Shown: positions 19,501-28,332 of the stretch, one piece after another | Numbering within the stretch: position 1 is the first letter of the stretch | Layout: each line of letters starts with the position of its first letter | NCBI RefSeq assembly: GCF_904846625.1 | Contig: NZ_CAJHBL010000002.1 | Span: 62,001 to 126,000, forward strand | DNA length: 64,000 bases | Direction of reading: 5' to 3' | From: Psychrobacter sp. JCM 18900 | GTDB lineage: Bacteria; Pseudomonadota; Gammaproteobacteria; Pseudomonadales; Moraxellaceae | Made by a program: the position numbers and the translations under genes | Notes under the pieces: generated by a model | Databases searched by the model: none | What the model saw: only the letters and a program-made list of their open reading frames with translations | What the model was told of the DNA's origin: nothing

Positions 19501-19756
19501 CATTTGACGAGCTCGACGATGACATATACATCAGGCCATCTAGGCCTTTCATACGCTGCTCAATGATCTGTACTACTGAGTTTTCTACGGTTTGCGCATT
19601 GGCACCAGGATAGCTTGCACTGACTGAAATCGTTGGTGGTGCGATACGTGGATATTGTTCAATCGGTAGATTAAGAACGGATATCACCCCGATGAGCATG
19701 ACCAAAACAGCCAGCACCCATGCAAAAATAGGGCGATTAATAAAAAAACGTGACAT
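16526..19756 (-). CDS. RND efflux pump inner membrane transporter (AcrB/MexB/AdeJ-like)
   Basis: A proton-driven hydrophobe/amphiphile efflux (HAE1) transporter of 1076 aa in the inner membrane; it exports drugs, dyes and detergents through the adaptor and outer-membrane partner encoded with it. It begins MSRFFINRPIFAWVLAVLVM, the classical first span. The proton-relay aspartates are in GLLVDDAIVVVENVERILEE in TM4 (about residues 404-410), and the matching lysine is in LSAKNAILIIEFAKE in TM10. Two large periplasmic loops follow TM1 and TM7. The last 40 residues are hydrophilic and Asn/Pro/Ser-rich. It is the second of three genes, 34 bp after the adaptor. Confidence 0.96.
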   Translation of the reverse strand: MSRFFINRPIFAWVLAVLVMLIGVISVLNLPIEQYPRIAPPTISVSASYPGANAQTVENSVVQIIEQRMKGLDGLMYMSSSSSSNGSASVTLTFENGTDSDTAQVQVQNKLQAAMSSLPESVQRQGVNVNKSSSSFMMVQAFISEDGNMDRSDIADYINSNVLDSISRVEGVGDVQVFGSTYAMRVWLDPSRLRSYNMIPSDVVNAIRAQNAQVSAGQLGQAPADTDKQVINATVTVQSYLQTPEEFKNILLKTDTSGAQVRLGDVADVEIGSENYSILSLYNGQEAAGLGISLAGGANALETREAVATRMAELEQNFPTGLASVVPYDTTPFVKLSIEQVVHTLIEAIVLVFIVMFIFLQNWRATIIPTLAVPVVLLGTFAVLYVAGFSINVLTMFAMVLSIGLLVDDAIVVVENVERILEEDPHISIKDATIQSMGEISKIVIGIALILSAVFVPMAFFGGSTGVIYRQFSITLITSMVLSAMVALVFTPALCVTLLKRGKSHEKGSTEKQKGFFGWFNRGFFKLSRSYENFVGKSIRFKWLYMIGYAAIIGIMAVVFLRIPGSFLPEEDQGIMFTLVQLPAGSTLDETQDVLDKVRNYYDTQETDNIASVFTIAGFSFAGQGQNMGLAFVRLSDWEERSGDENTAQAVAGRAMGYFFTQLNEAQVFAIVPPAITELGNASGFDLMIQDSGNLGHDGLLEARNMLLGMAAQNDQVAGVRPNGQEDSPQLKVNINQEQAAAYGLSLSNINSVISTAWGSSYVNDFIDRGRIKRVYVQGEASSRTNPDDIGKWYVRNDMNDMISFDAFSSSEWQSGSPRLTRYNSLPSMNIQGSAAPGLSTGEAMSSMEAMIDKLPEGISYEWTGMSLEEQKSGAQAPMLYALSILVVFLCLAALYESWSIPFSVLLVIPLGVLGAVIFTWLRGFANDIYLQVGLLTVVGLSAKNAILIIEFAKEHQEEGYSLREAVMTAARQRLRPIIMTSLAFGLGVVPLFLANGPGSGSQNAIGTSVVGGVITATLLGIFFIPMFYIWVRSAFPHKYENNTPNDKDGGNGTPNSHNLTPSESYQPASLGDNTQ

Positions 19757-19790
19757 AGTATATCCCTAAGTCTTCCTGTCTTGAATGGAA

Positions 19791-21194
19791 TTAGTTGGCA
19801 GCGGCTTCTGTTGGTTTTTTGGTAGAAGTCTCATCGCCAGCTGGCTTTTTATCCATCGTTTTTGCGGCTTGCTGCGGCGTTTTGGTATTAGGCGCATTCT
19901 TTGCAGCAGCTGGTGCTGGATTTGCGCTTTCTAACGGTTTGGCGACTACCTCTTGGTCAGGCTTGACCTTAGCACCGCCAATCACAACCACTTTGTCACC
20001 TGCTTTCAAGCCTTCAGTGACGACCCATTGTCCATCGTAAGTACCATTAATGGTGACCGGACGTACTTGGATTTTATTATTTTCGTCAACGATATAGACT
20101 TGCGTCTCACTCTTCGGCGTACGAGTGACCGCACTTTGCGGGACGAGAGCTGCGTTGGTAATAACGCTCTGCGTCAAACGTGCCGTGACATACATACCTG
20201 GTAGCAGGATGTTATTGCTGTTTGGGAAAATCGCACGCAAGGTGACAGCACCTGTTGACTCGTCAACTTTGGCTTCCGACAGTGCAAGCTTACCGCGTAC
20301 TGGGTAAACAGAACCATCTTCTAGCACCAATTCGACTGAGTTCATACCCGGCTGAGCAGTACCATCTGCGATCTGCTGACGAAGCTTTAGCAATTCAGAA
20401 GAAGACTGGCTGATATCAACGTAGATAGGGTCTAAGCGTGAAATAGTCACCAATGGATCTGCTTGACCAGCACTGACCAGAGTACCAGCAGTGACGCTAG
20501 AGCGATCAGTACGACCGGTTAGCGGTGCGCGTACGATTGTACGGTTTAGATCTAAGGTACTGGCTTCCAAACCTGCTTTTGCGGTCTGAATGCCTGCTTT
20601 TGCACTCTCAATACCTGCTTGAGTTTGACCGACAGCGGCGGCGGCACTTTGTACTGCTGCTTGTGCTGTACGCACGGCTGTTTGTGCTTGATCGTACTGC
20701 TGTTTTGAGATGGCATCAATACTGACCAGACCTTGCAGACGTTGTAAGTCATTTTGCGCTTGTGCTAATGACGCTTGACGACTGACTAGCTCAGCTTTTG
20801 CATTGGCATTGTTTGCCACAGCAGTTTGATAGTTAGCCTGTGATTGCTGTACGGCAGCTTGGCCACTCGTTACAGACGAGGCATAGTTATCGGTGTTGAT
20901 GCGATACAGTGGCTGACCTTTTTTGACGTTGCTTCCTTCACGGAATAGTACTTCGTCAATCACACCGTTGACCTGTGGGCGGACGTCAGCAGTTTGATAA
21001 GCTGCAGTACGACCAGAAAAAGTTTGTACTTGAGGGACGGTATCGAGAGTGACTGTCTGAACGTTGACAACCGCGGGCGGCATTTGCTGCTGTGCGGCTT
21101 GCGCACCAGCGGCGTCCTCGTTTTTGTCACAGCCAACCAGTACAGCTCCAGATAGTACAGATGCTATTACAAGCGCAAGATAAGAGTGCTTCAT
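19791..21194 (-). CDS. RND efflux periplasmic adaptor (AcrA/MexA/AdeI-like)
   Basis: The membrane fusion protein of the tripartite pump. The signal peptide MKHSYLALVIASVLSGAVLVGC ends in lipobox LVGC (Cys22), so it is anchored to the inner membrane. The order is a lipoyl half-motif (GVIDEVLFREGSNVKKGQPLYRI), a long alpha-helical hairpin rich in Ala and Gln (about residues 100-205), the second lipoyl half (IVRAPLTGRTDRSSVTAGTLV), a beta-barrel and the membrane-proximal domain. A 45-aa Ala/Pro/Lys-rich tail ends the protein. A TTG frame opens five codons earlier at 21209, but GAGGA lies 5 nt before ATG 21194. First gene of the operon. Confidence 0.95.
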   Translation of the reverse strand: MKHSYLALVIASVLSGAVLVGCDKNEDAAGAQAAQQQMPPAVVNVQTVTLDTVPQVQTFSGRTAAYQTADVRPQVNGVIDEVLFREGSNVKKGQPLYRINTDNYASSVTSGQAAVQQSQANYQTAVANNANAKAELVSRQASLAQAQNDLQRLQGLVSIDAISKQQYDQAQTAVRTAQAAVQSAAAAVGQTQAGIESAKAGIQTAKAGLEASTLDLNRTIVRAPLTGRTDRSSVTAGTLVSAGQADPLVTISRLDPIYVDISQSSSELLKLRQQIADGTAQPGMNSVELVLEDGSVYPVRGKLALSEAKVDESTGAVTLRAIFPNSNNILLPGMYVTARLTQSVITNAALVPQSAVTRTPKSETQVYIVDENNKIQVRPVTINGTYDGQWVVTEGLKAGDKVVVIGGAKVKPDQEVVAKPLESANPAPAAAKNAPNTKTPQQAAKTMDKKPAGDETSTKKPTEAAAN

Positions 21195-21209
21195 CAATGT
21201 CCTCGGCAA

Positions 21210-21931
21210 TATATATAAATAGTGACAGTATAAAAATCGATCAATAAGTTTGGCGTACTGAATATAAGGGTCTTGCTAATGCTAAATGAAAAGAATAAAT
21301 AGCCTAAGCTAGCATTATTTATTCCAGTTTCAGATTATTCCGTCAGTGAAATACGACTAATAGAAAATCTGACATCGATATGGATTAAGTATCGAAAGGA
21401 TTATTTAGCATTAATTGTTTAAGCAAACCACAGAATGGATTAATAAATTTAATGAGTCATTATAAACTATTGGGGTAACCCCACAGTCAAGTAGTTTGCG
21501 ATATGAGCTGGACCGAAAAGCAGCAATATTACAGTTTACGAATTAATAGATTACCGTCATAGTAAGCGTCGTCTCTATTAACAGCTAATAGAACCATGCA
21601 CAACCTAGTATCAAAATATATTGTAAACTTTTGTTATAAATCTAAAACCCTATAGTAATTAAGGTTTTTAAACGATAGAAAATCAACTTTGTCAACAAAA
21701 TGACAATTTTAGCAACCCCTAATTACAGTCATAAAAAATAACTATCGCTATCCGCGTTAGCAAACTTTAACCGACTGTCAAAAAGCCTTATACGATTATA
21801 GTACTGCAAGGATGTATGAAACTTAAAGAAAGGTAACGATTTGGCTGACACGCTATTTTTTAAGAGGGTAATTTCTAATTTATGGGCTTTTATTTATCAA
21901 TTGCTATAGAAGTTTGCTAAAAAACCCTGTT
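21210..21931. other. Upstream region of the efflux operon
   Basis: About 720 bp, AT-rich, without a gene. It must hold the efflux operon promoter. No TetR, MarR or two-component regulator gene is adjacent, unlike many acrAB or mexAB loci. No inverted-repeat operator was clearly recognisable by eye. Confidence 0.5.
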
Positions 21932-21970
21932 AAAAAAAGAGTCGTCTTAGTTAATAACATAGACGACTCA
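21932..21970 (-). terminator. Terminator of ispB
   Basis: On the minus strand GAGTCGTCT pairs with AGACGACTC and is followed by a run of seven T residues, just after the ispB stop. Confidence 0.85.
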
Positions 21971-21977
21971 GCTTCAA

Positions 21978-23003
21978 TTATACTAGTCGGGCGCTAGCGA
22001 GTTCAGTCAATTGATATAAGCCTGTACGATAACGGTTATCAGGTAGTGTGCTCAGTGCATCTTGCGCCAGTTTGGTTTCTTCCAACGCGCGCTGCTTACA
22101 ATAAGCCAATGAGCCAGAACTGCGTACCAATTCAATCAGCTGCTCAGCATTTGGTGTCTTACCTGTCTGAACGGCGATCCGTAACTGCTCATAACCTTCA
22201 ACGTCGCTGTCTTTAAGTAACTCGAGTGCTTTGATAGTCGGTAGGGTAGGCTTGCCTTCTGCTAAATCATCGCCTAGATTTTTGCCCATCACCTCACTAT
22301 CACCACTATAATCAAGCACATCATCGATAATCTGAAAAGCATTGCCAAAATGCTGCCCAAAATCGCCCAATGCCGTCATGTATTCTGTTTTGTCTTGCAA
22401 GATAGCGGCACCTTGGGTTGCCATCATGAACAGGCGTGAAGTTTTGCCATCGATAATGCGTAAGTAATCTTCCTCTGTCGCGGCAGGGTTATGCTGGTGC
22501 TGTAGCTGTAACACTTCGCCTTCGGCAATATCACAAGTCCCATCTGAGAACACTTGCAACAATGGTAGGCTTTGAAAACCAACCAATAGATTAAAGGCGC
22601 GGGCAATCAAATAATCACCGACTAACACTGCAGTGGCATTGTCCCACGTCGCATTTGCCGTCGGTTTTCCACGGCGTTGCCCTGACTCATCAATGACATC
22701 ATCATGGACTAGGGTAGCGGTATGTAGCATTTCCGTGATAGCAGCTAGATGCATGGCCTTTTCTGATGGATTATCATCAAACATACGTGCGCAGAGCAAG
22801 GTAATCAACGGACGCATACGTTTGCCGCCAGCATTGATCACGTGTTGCGAGACGCTCATGACGAGTTGTACTTTTGAGTTCAAACTGCCAAACACTTGCT
22901 TGTCCATTACCTCAAAGTCATTGGCTACAATACTTTGAATATCAGCATAGCTAGGCGTCGATTGAGAGGCAGGCACGGTATTATTTAAAGAGGTACTAGT
23001 CAT
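21978..23003 (-). CDS. ispB: Octaprenyl diphosphate synthase (polyprenyl synthetase)
   Basis: Elongates farnesyl diphosphate with isopentenyl units to the long prenyl tail of ubiquinone. The 341-aa protein has the first aspartate-rich motif DDVIDESGQRRG (101-112), the second DDVLD (227-231), GGKRMRP for IPP binding (59-65) and the KTSRLF segment (187-192). Small residues before the first motif fit a long-chain product. The ATG is about 570 bp from, and divergent to, rplU-rpmA, an arrangement conserved in gammaproteobacteria, which supports ispB rather than ispA. Confidence 0.94.
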   Translation of the reverse strand: MTSTSLNNTVPASQSTPSYADIQSIVANDFEVMDKQVFGSLNSKVQLVMSVSQHVINAGGKRMRPLITLLCARMFDDNPSEKAMHLAAITEMLHTATLVHDDVIDESGQRRGKPTANATWDNATAVLVGDYLIARAFNLLVGFQSLPLLQVFSDGTCDIAEGEVLQLQHQHNPAATEEDYLRIIDGKTSRLFMMATQGAAILQDKTEYMTALGDFGQHFGNAFQIIDDVLDYSGDSEVMGKNLGDDLAEGKPTLPTIKALELLKDSDVEGYEQLRIAVQTGKTPNAEQLIELVRSSGSLAYCKQRALEETKLAQDALSTLPDNRYRTGLYQLTELASARLV

Positions 23004-23572
23004 AATAAATAGTCATATTAATAAGAGTAAAGAGAATTGTTATAACCTTGACTTTATCTATCTATAGGTAAGGTATTATTTCGCTTATGATAGCATAGCT
23101 ATCTGCTTAAATTGTTGGTTAAAGTATATAGCACAAGTAGGTCAGGCGTATGATATATAGGGCTTACTATGCCTATTAAATAGAATAAAAACGATAAGAA
23201 ATGTCTTATGTTTTACAGGTATGTTATCTAGCGCATTTTAAGCTTATTGGTCACATAAATGATTCATAAAAGGCTGTAAGTAACTGATTGCATAAGTTAT
23301 AATGGCCGCTGTTGGGCTTAATCTATCACTTATCATTACTATTTCTCATGTTTATATTCGTATTGTCGTTTATCGACTTTCTTTGACGAGCAGCAGTTAT
23401 AGCTAAATGAGAGATGGTCATTAGTGTAACCACCTTGCAAAAACAAGAGGCGCGGCTTGCTTTTATGAGCAAAAAGCCGTAAAATCTTGCCTTTAATTTT
23501 TCCCTGTCGTGTTCGTCGTAAAAGCGTTGGTATAACATCAGCCACGGCACACGGGTTAAACGGAGTCATACA
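23004..23572. other. Divergent ispB / rplU upstream region
   Basis: Non-coding on both strands; overlapping minus-strand frames at 23326-23608 run into the rplU start and have no homologous look. A candidate rplU promoter is listed separately. A second TATAAT-like box occurs at 23298-23303 but has no good -35 partner. Confidence 0.5.
23457..23485 (+). promoter_or_regulatory. Candidate promoter of rplU-rpmA
   Basis: TTGCTT (23457-23462) and TAAAAT (23480-23485) are 17 nt apart, about 88 nt before the rplU ATG. This fits a sigma-70 promoter with an 80-nt leader. Confidence 0.4.
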
Positions 23573-23884
23573 ATGTACGCAGTAATCAAAACTGGTGGTA
23601 AACAGCACCGTGTAGTCGTCGATGAATTGCTTAAAGTTGAACTACTAAAAGCAGAAAAAGGCGAAACAATCAAATTTGAAGACGTGTTGATGGTTGTTGA
23701 CGGCGATAACGTCAAAATCGGTCAGCCTGTTGTTGACGGCGCTAGCGTAGAAGTTGAAGTTGTTGAGCATGGTCGCGGCGAAAAAATCCGTATCATCAAG
23801 CACAACCGTCGTAAGCATTATCACAAAGAACAAGGTCACCGCCAATGGTACACCTTGTTAAAAATCAAAGCGATTAATGCCTAA
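23573..23884 (+). CDS. rplU: 50S ribosomal protein L21
   Basis: Ribosomal protein L21 of 103 aa, the standard bacterial length. It begins [20 protein letters not shown] and has the conserved basic C-terminus with [20 protein letters not shown]. It binds 23S rRNA together with L20. GGAG lies 8 nt before the ATG. Followed by rpmA after 91 bp, the conserved L21-L27 operon. Confidence 0.98.
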   Translation: MYAVIKTGGKQHRVVVDELLKVELLKAEKGETIKFEDVLMVVDGDNVKIGQPVVDGASVEVEVVEHGRGEKIRIIKHNRRKHYHKEQGHRQWYTLLKIKAINA

Positions 23885-23975
23885 TTATCCATTTAGCAAT
23901 TATTGCTAAATAGCGCACTAAATGCTTAAGAGTTATCGCATCAGCGATAAGTCAAATTAACAAGGAGATTTTCTC

Positions 23976-24233
23976 ATGGCACATAAAAAAGCTGCCGGTT
24001 CGAGCCGTAACGGTCGTGATTCAAACCCAAAAATGCTAGGCGTAAAAATCTTTGGTGGCCAAGCTATCACAGCTGGTAACATCATCGTTCGTCAACGTGG
24101 TACAGAATTCCATGCAGGCGAAGGCGTTGGCATGGGTCGTGACCATACTTTATTTGCACTGAATGACGGTGTTGTAAAGTTTGCGACCAAAGGTAAATTT
24201 AACCGTCGTTATGTTACGGTTGAAAACGCATAA
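23976..24233 (+). CDS. rpmA: 50S ribosomal protein L27
   Basis: Ribosomal protein L27 of 85 aa. It begins [16 protein letters not shown], the conserved N-terminal arm that reaches the peptidyl transferase centre, and contains [10 protein letters not shown]-like ([10 protein letters not shown]) and [20 protein letters not shown] lies 8 nt upstream of the ATG. Second gene of the rplU operon; a terminator follows 50 bp later. Confidence 0.98.
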   Translation: MAHKKAAGSSRNGRDSNPKMLGVKIFGGQAITAGNIIVRQRGTEFHAGEGVGMGRDHTLFALNDGVVKFATKGKFNRRYVTVENA

Positions 24234-24281
24234 TTATCTATTTAGGTTATTTTATTCGTTGAATAGAATGATCAGATAATT

Positions 24282-24320
24282 AAAAAAGCCCTTACTGCCT
24301 TATGGTAGTAGGGGCTTTTT
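24282..24320 (+). terminator. Terminator of rplU-rpmA
   Basis: AAAAAAGCCC, an imperfect TACT-containing stem, and GGGGCTTTTT form a hairpin with a T-run about 50 bp after rpmA. Confidence 0.75.
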
Positions 24321-24644
24321 ACGTTTGTAGGGTATCGTAAGTTAATAATGATTCTTCTAAGCGATATCTTTAAGGCCATTATTGGCATAATTACTGTAGC
24401 TAAGAATTCTAAATGCAAACTTTTACTGTGTAACTGCATTGGTTACAAGCGTGTATGGCAGCCGTAGTAAAGATTGCAAATCATGACTAGGCGCGTAATA
24501 AAAAAACTGGCACACTGTTGCCATTGCTGATGGTTACCAGCTTTAGCTTGGTAAAATCAGTACTTATAGAAAACAAAAATTTCAATAGAACATTTTATTT
24601 TTAGCGACAACTTTAAAGCGATTATGCTTTTTTAGAGAGGATTT
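24321..24644. other. Intergenic stretch before lolA
   Basis: 324 bp with no ORF or RNA gene recognised. It presumably holds the lolA promoter. ACCAGCTTTAGCTTGGT at about 24537 is a short imperfect palindrome of unknown meaning. Confidence 0.4.
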
Positions 24645-25331
24645 ATGATGAACTTATCTACGAAAAAATCAACCAAACAAAAAATGATGAGTGGTGCTTT
24701 AGCAGGTGTATTAATGACATCGCTAGGTATCGCAGCGCCAATGATGGCATTGACTCAAACGGCTACCGCAGCTCCTGCTGACAACCTAACAGCTGCTAAA
24801 CGTTTGAACAAATTGCTGACCAATACCAAGAGTATGACGGCTAACTTTAGCCAAACGACTAAAGGCGCGAGTAGTGGTACATTTACAGGCTCTATGAGTG
24901 TCCAACGTCCAAATAATTTCCGTTGGGAAACCAAGTCACCATCAGAGCAGCTGATCGTGGCTAATGGTAACTCTATGTGGGTTTATGACAAGGATTTAGA
25001 GCAAGCGACTAAGCAAAACGTCGACAGCCAAGTAGGTAATACTCCAGCCTTGCTACTGTCAGGTGATCCAAGCAAGATTGATCAAAACTTTAAGATCACT
25101 CAGCCATATGACAACAAAAACTACTATGTGCTCTATCCTAAGTCAGACAGCGCAAGTTTTAAAAGTCTTTCAATAAGCTTTAGTGGTGGCAAACCTGTCA
25201 TGATGGTATTGAATGACACCTTGGGTCAAACAACCTCTATCAAGTTTAGCAGTATCAAGATGAACCCAAGTATTGGTAGCAGTCAGTTTAAATTTACACC
25301 ACCAAAGGGTGTTGACGTTATCAATCAGTAA
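24645..25331 (+). CDS. lolA: Outer membrane lipoprotein carrier protein
   Basis: Periplasmic chaperone that takes lipoproteins from LolCDE in the inner membrane to LolB in the outer membrane. The 228-aa protein has a long signal peptide (basic MMNLSTKKSTKQKMM, hydrophobic core, cleavage near TATAAPA). The mature part is the half-barrel domain with SMTANFSQTTKGA, GSMSVQRPNNFRWETKSPSE and MWVYDKDLEQATKQ, all typical of LolA. Two adjacent ATGs (24645 and 24648) share the upstream AGAGG, and the second has better spacing (7 nt). It is monocistronic. Confidence 0.95.
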   Translation: MMNLSTKKSTKQKMMSGALAGVLMTSLGIAAPMMALTQTATAAPADNLTAAKRLNKLLTNTKSMTANFSQTTKGASSGTFTGSMSVQRPNNFRWETKSPSEQLIVANGNSMWVYDKDLEQATKQNVDSQVGNTPALLLSGDPSKIDQNFKITQPYDNKNYYVLYPKSDSASFKSLSISFSGGKPVMMVLNDTLGQTTSIKFSSIKMNPSIGSSQFKFTPPKGVDVINQ

Positions 25332-25383
25332 TTAATAGATATATTGCTAGGTTTTGATATCAGTTCAAAATTAGTAACGTAAT

Positions 25384-25419
25384 AAAAAGGACAGATCCTA
25401 TGCGGTCTGTCCTTTTTTG
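25384..25419. terminator. Bidirectional terminator between lolA and scpB
   Basis: AAAAGGACAGA pairs with TCTGTCCTTTT, with T-runs on both strands, between convergent genes. Confidence 0.85.
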
Positions 25420-25451
25420 TGTGAGTAACTATAGTTTGTTCAGCAGAAATT

Positions 25452-26066
25452 TTAAGACATGGCTCGTATGGTTTCCATATCTGGCATAGGCGGTAGTTCA
25501 TCCAGATGGCTTAATCCAAACGCATCTAAAAACTGCGCAGTAGTATGCAGCAATGCAGGACGACCTAGAGTATCTTTAAAACCTTTCTCCACAATCCAGC
25601 CTTTATCAAATAACTGGCGCAGTATATTGCTCGATAATGTCACTCCGCGCACATGCTCGATATCACTGCGTGTCACAGGTTGTTTATAAGCAATGACACT
25701 TAGGGTTTCAAGTAAGGCTTGGCTCAAACGTTCCTGACGCTGCGGAAAAATACGCTGAATTAGACTGCTATAGTCATCAGATATCTGTAAACGATAACCG
25801 CTGGCGGTCTCATGTAGCCTAAGCACACCTGTATCTAAGCGTTGTTGCAGCACTTCCAAGGTTTGCTTTAATTCTTTAGTAGATAATGACAAATGTTTCT
25901 TTAATGCGTGAGCGGTCAGCGGTGCTTCTGATGCATGCAACAACACCTCAATACGTCTACTCAACTCTTCCAAAGAGTCACGCTGCGCTTCAGCTGATGG
26001 AGATGTGGTCATAGTTGTTGATTCTTGGGTCTCATCATGTTGTTTTAGGTCTTCAATATCTACCAT
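25452..26066 (-). CDS. scpB: Segregation and condensation protein B
   Basis: Non-SMC subunit of the SMC-ScpAB condensin, needed for chromosome organisation and segregation. The 204-aa protein has two winged-helix domains: the first around LEELSRRIEVLLHASEAPLT, the second with LLETLSVIAYKQPVTRSDIE, which matches the family signature (AYKQPVTRxxIExxRG), then GRPALLHTTAQFLDAFGL. It lies 70 bp after scpA on the same strand, the conserved order. The first 30 residues are hydrophilic and variable. Confidence 0.94.
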   Translation of the reverse strand: MVDIEDLKQHDETQESTTMTTSPSAEAQRDSLEELSRRIEVLLHASEAPLTAHALKKHLSLSTKELKQTLEVLQQRLDTGVLRLHETASGYRLQISDDYSSLIQRIFPQRQERLSQALLETLSVIAYKQPVTRSDIEHVRGVTLSSNILRQLFDKGWIVEKGFKDTLGRPALLHTTAQFLDAFGLSHLDELPPMPDMETIRAMS

Positions 26067-26136
26067 CTAAAGTATGCTCTTATTTCAATATTGTGATTTT
26101 GATAGAGAATAGGCTAGGAGACAGTTTTAGAGCCTA

Positions 26137-27090
26137 CTAGGCTAACCACTGTAATGTGAGATTTGTGGATTCATTATTCATATTAGTCTGATCAGAATTA
26201 TTGGAAACAGAGTTGACGATATCGCTATCTGTCTCAATGTTAACCACACCAACCAACTGCCGCTTTATAAGCTCAAGTACGGCGACAAAACTCACGACCA
26301 CGCCTATTTTACCTTGTGCTTTATCTAGTAGTTCATAAAAGGAGCGCGCCCCATCTGTACTTAGTTGCCTACTAATACTGGCAATACGATCGGCAAGGGG
26401 TACAGCATCAACTTTGATCGTATGCATTTGATAGTCGGGCTGTAGTTGCATTTTAAATAAGCTATCAATCAGCAAGTTAGGTGAGTAGCTTGGCAGCTCC
26501 GCATTCATAACGTCTTGACCAGGCATACTGACCATTGCCAAAAACACATCGCGCTCTAAGCGTACTAGATTATCTAAACGCTGACTAACCACTTTGATTT
26601 GCGCGTACTCTTCGAGGCGCTCGATCAACTCTGCTTTTGGGTCACGCTCGTCGATTGGGGTATCAGGGGCAGGCAATAACAGTTCGGTTTTGATAGCAAT
26701 GAGCGTTGATGCCATAAGCAGATAATCACCCGCTAATTCAAAATGCTCGGTATCCAGTTCACCGATATAAGCTAAGTACTGCTCAGTGATGGGCAGAATG
26801 GGCATCTGAGTCAAATCGACGTTGTTCTTTTTGACCAAATACAACAGAAAATCCAATGGACCAGCAAACTGCTCTAACCAAATAGCAAAGGCTTGCGGTG
26901 GTACATACAGGTCTTCTGGCAAATGCTGCACAGGCGTCTGATAGATACGTAGCGACATATCATGGTTGACTGATTCATCATGCTCGCTCTGATTGTCTGT
27001 AAGCTCGGAGGTTGAATCAGCCATAGCAGATAAGGCGGCTTTAGACAAAGCCGCCTGTTTGGTGTTTGGTTCAGTTTGCACGTTTAGCAC
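26137..27090 (-). CDS. scpA: Segregation and condensation protein A
   Basis: The kleisin subunit of the SMC-ScpAB complex, bridging the SMC head domains and binding ScpB. After an N-terminal hydrophilic extension of about 60 aa, it shows the kleisin signature FAGPLDFLLYLVKKNNVDL (family form FEGPLDLLLxLIxKxxxDI), TEQYLAYI, and AGDYLLMASTLIAIKTELLLP. The C-terminal winged helix is GVVVSFVAVLELIKRQ. The frame begins at GTG 27090 with only a weak ribosome binding site; Met23 is an alternative start. 317 aa, longer than the Bacillus form. Followed by scpB. Confidence 0.92.
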   Translation of the reverse strand: MLNVQTEPNTKQAALSKAALSAMADSTSELTDNQSEHDESVNHDMSLRIYQTPVQHLPEDLYVPPQAFAIWLEQFAGPLDFLLYLVKKNNVDLTQMPILPITEQYLAYIGELDTEHFELAGDYLLMASTLIAIKTELLLPAPDTPIDERDPKAELIERLEEYAQIKVVSQRLDNLVRLERDVFLAMVSMPGQDVMNAELPSYSPNLLIDSLFKMQLQPDYQMHTIKVDAVPLADRIASISRQLSTDGARSFYELLDKAQGKIGVVVSFVAVLELIKRQLVGVVNIETDSDIVNSVSNNSDQTNMNNESTNLTLQWLA

Positions 27091-27138
27091 CCGCTTTGAT
27101 AATAAATTGCGTCAGTGAAACGACTATTCCAGCAACGA

Positions 27139-28224
27139 TTATTTAAGCTTAGCAAGCGGACGGATGCCAATAGCACGGCGAGCTTTGTCTAGTTGCTTAC
27201 GACTATGGCGACGGGCTTTATCCGCACCCATCTGCAAGATTTCTTCTAGCTCTTTTGGATTGGCCATCAGCTCTTCGTAACGTGCACGGAATGGCGCGAT
27301 TTCGTCATTAATCTTATCAAATAGGGCTTGCTTAGCGTCACCCCAGCCAATACCAGCGGCATAACGCGCACGCATATCAGCAATCTCTTCAGCGGTCGCA
27401 AATGCTTTATAAATCTCAAAGATAGCTGAGTCATCTGGATCTTTTGGCTCATCAGGTAGCTGTGAATTAGTCACTATTTTCATGATGGCTTTATGCATTT
27501 GTTTTTCAGGACTGACCTGTGGATTTGGCTCACCGAATAGGGGAATCGTATTGCTGTAGCTCTTACTCATCTTGCGGCCATCAAGCCCAGTAAGCAGCGG
27601 TATATCATTATCAACGACTGCTGACGGTAGCGTGAAAAGCGACTTATAACGATGATTAAAAGTACCTGCGATATCACGCGCCATCTCAATATGCTGTACT
27701 TGATCACGACCAACAGGCACGTGGGTCGCATTAAACATCAAGATATCAGCCGCCATTAGCACGGGATAACCAAACAGACCCATGGTGACACCTTGATCAG
27801 GATCGACATCGGCTTTTTCTGTATTGATATCAACGGCTGCTTTATAGGCATGGGCGCGGTTCATCAAACCTTTGGCACATGAGCAGTTCAAAATCCAAGC
27901 AAGCTCTGGAATTTCAGGTACGTCTGACTGACGGTAGAATGTCACACGCTCTGGGTCTAGACCACAAGCAATCCACGTAGCGGCAATAGCTCTCGTCGAT
28001 TCATGAATGATAGCAGGGTCATAGCAGCCGATGATGCCATGGTAGTCTGCCAAAAAGAAAAACGCTTCATGATCACTATTTTGAATAGACTCAATCGCTG
28101 GACGAATCGCGCCAACATAGTTACCTAAGTGCGGAATACCAGTCGGTTTGATACCAGTCAGGATGCGCTTGGCTTCAGTTGAAGTATCAGAAGCTTGATT
28201 GTCAGGAGTACTGTTATTGCTCAT
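27139..28224 (-). CDS. trpS: Tryptophanyl-tRNA synthetase
   Basis: Class I aminoacyl-tRNA synthetase that charges tRNA-Trp. The 361-aa protein contains the HIGH-equivalent [12 protein letters not shown] (28-39) and KMSKS at 218-222 ([10 protein letters not shown]). [18 protein letters not shown] and [21 protein letters not shown] are typical of the bacterial enzyme. It is followed on the same strand by scpA after 48 bp, so trpS-scpA-scpB may be one transcript. The first 20 residues are a variable hydrophilic extension. Confidence 0.96.
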   Translation of the reverse strand: MSNNSTPDNQASDTSTEAKRILTGIKPTGIPHLGNYVGAIRPAIESIQNSDHEAFFFLADYHGIIGCYDPAIIHESTRAIAATWIACGLDPERVTFYRQSDVPEIPELAWILNCSCAKGLMNRAHAYKAAVDINTEKADVDPDQGVTMGLFGYPVLMAADILMFNATHVPVGRDQVQHIEMARDIAGTFNHRYKSLFTLPSAVVDNDIPLLTGLDGRKMSKSYSNTIPLFGEPNPQVSPEKQMHKAIMKIVTNSQLPDEPKDPDDSAIFEIYKAFATAEEIADMRARYAAGIGWGDAKQALFDKINDEIAPFRARYEELMANPKELEEILQMGADKARRHSRKQLDKARRAIGIRPLAKLK

Positions 28225-28332
28225 GGAAAATCCGTTATTTTGTTTATCAAATTATTATCAGTGCATAGCTAAAATGCAAAATATTAGCCGCAAAGTATAG
28301 CAAACTTCACCAGTATTTTTGGGAATAAAGGC

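Noticed and set aside
23326-23608. Two minus-strand ORFs upstream of and overlapping the rplU start
   Set aside because: They run antisense into rplU, lack ribosome binding sites and have poor composition.
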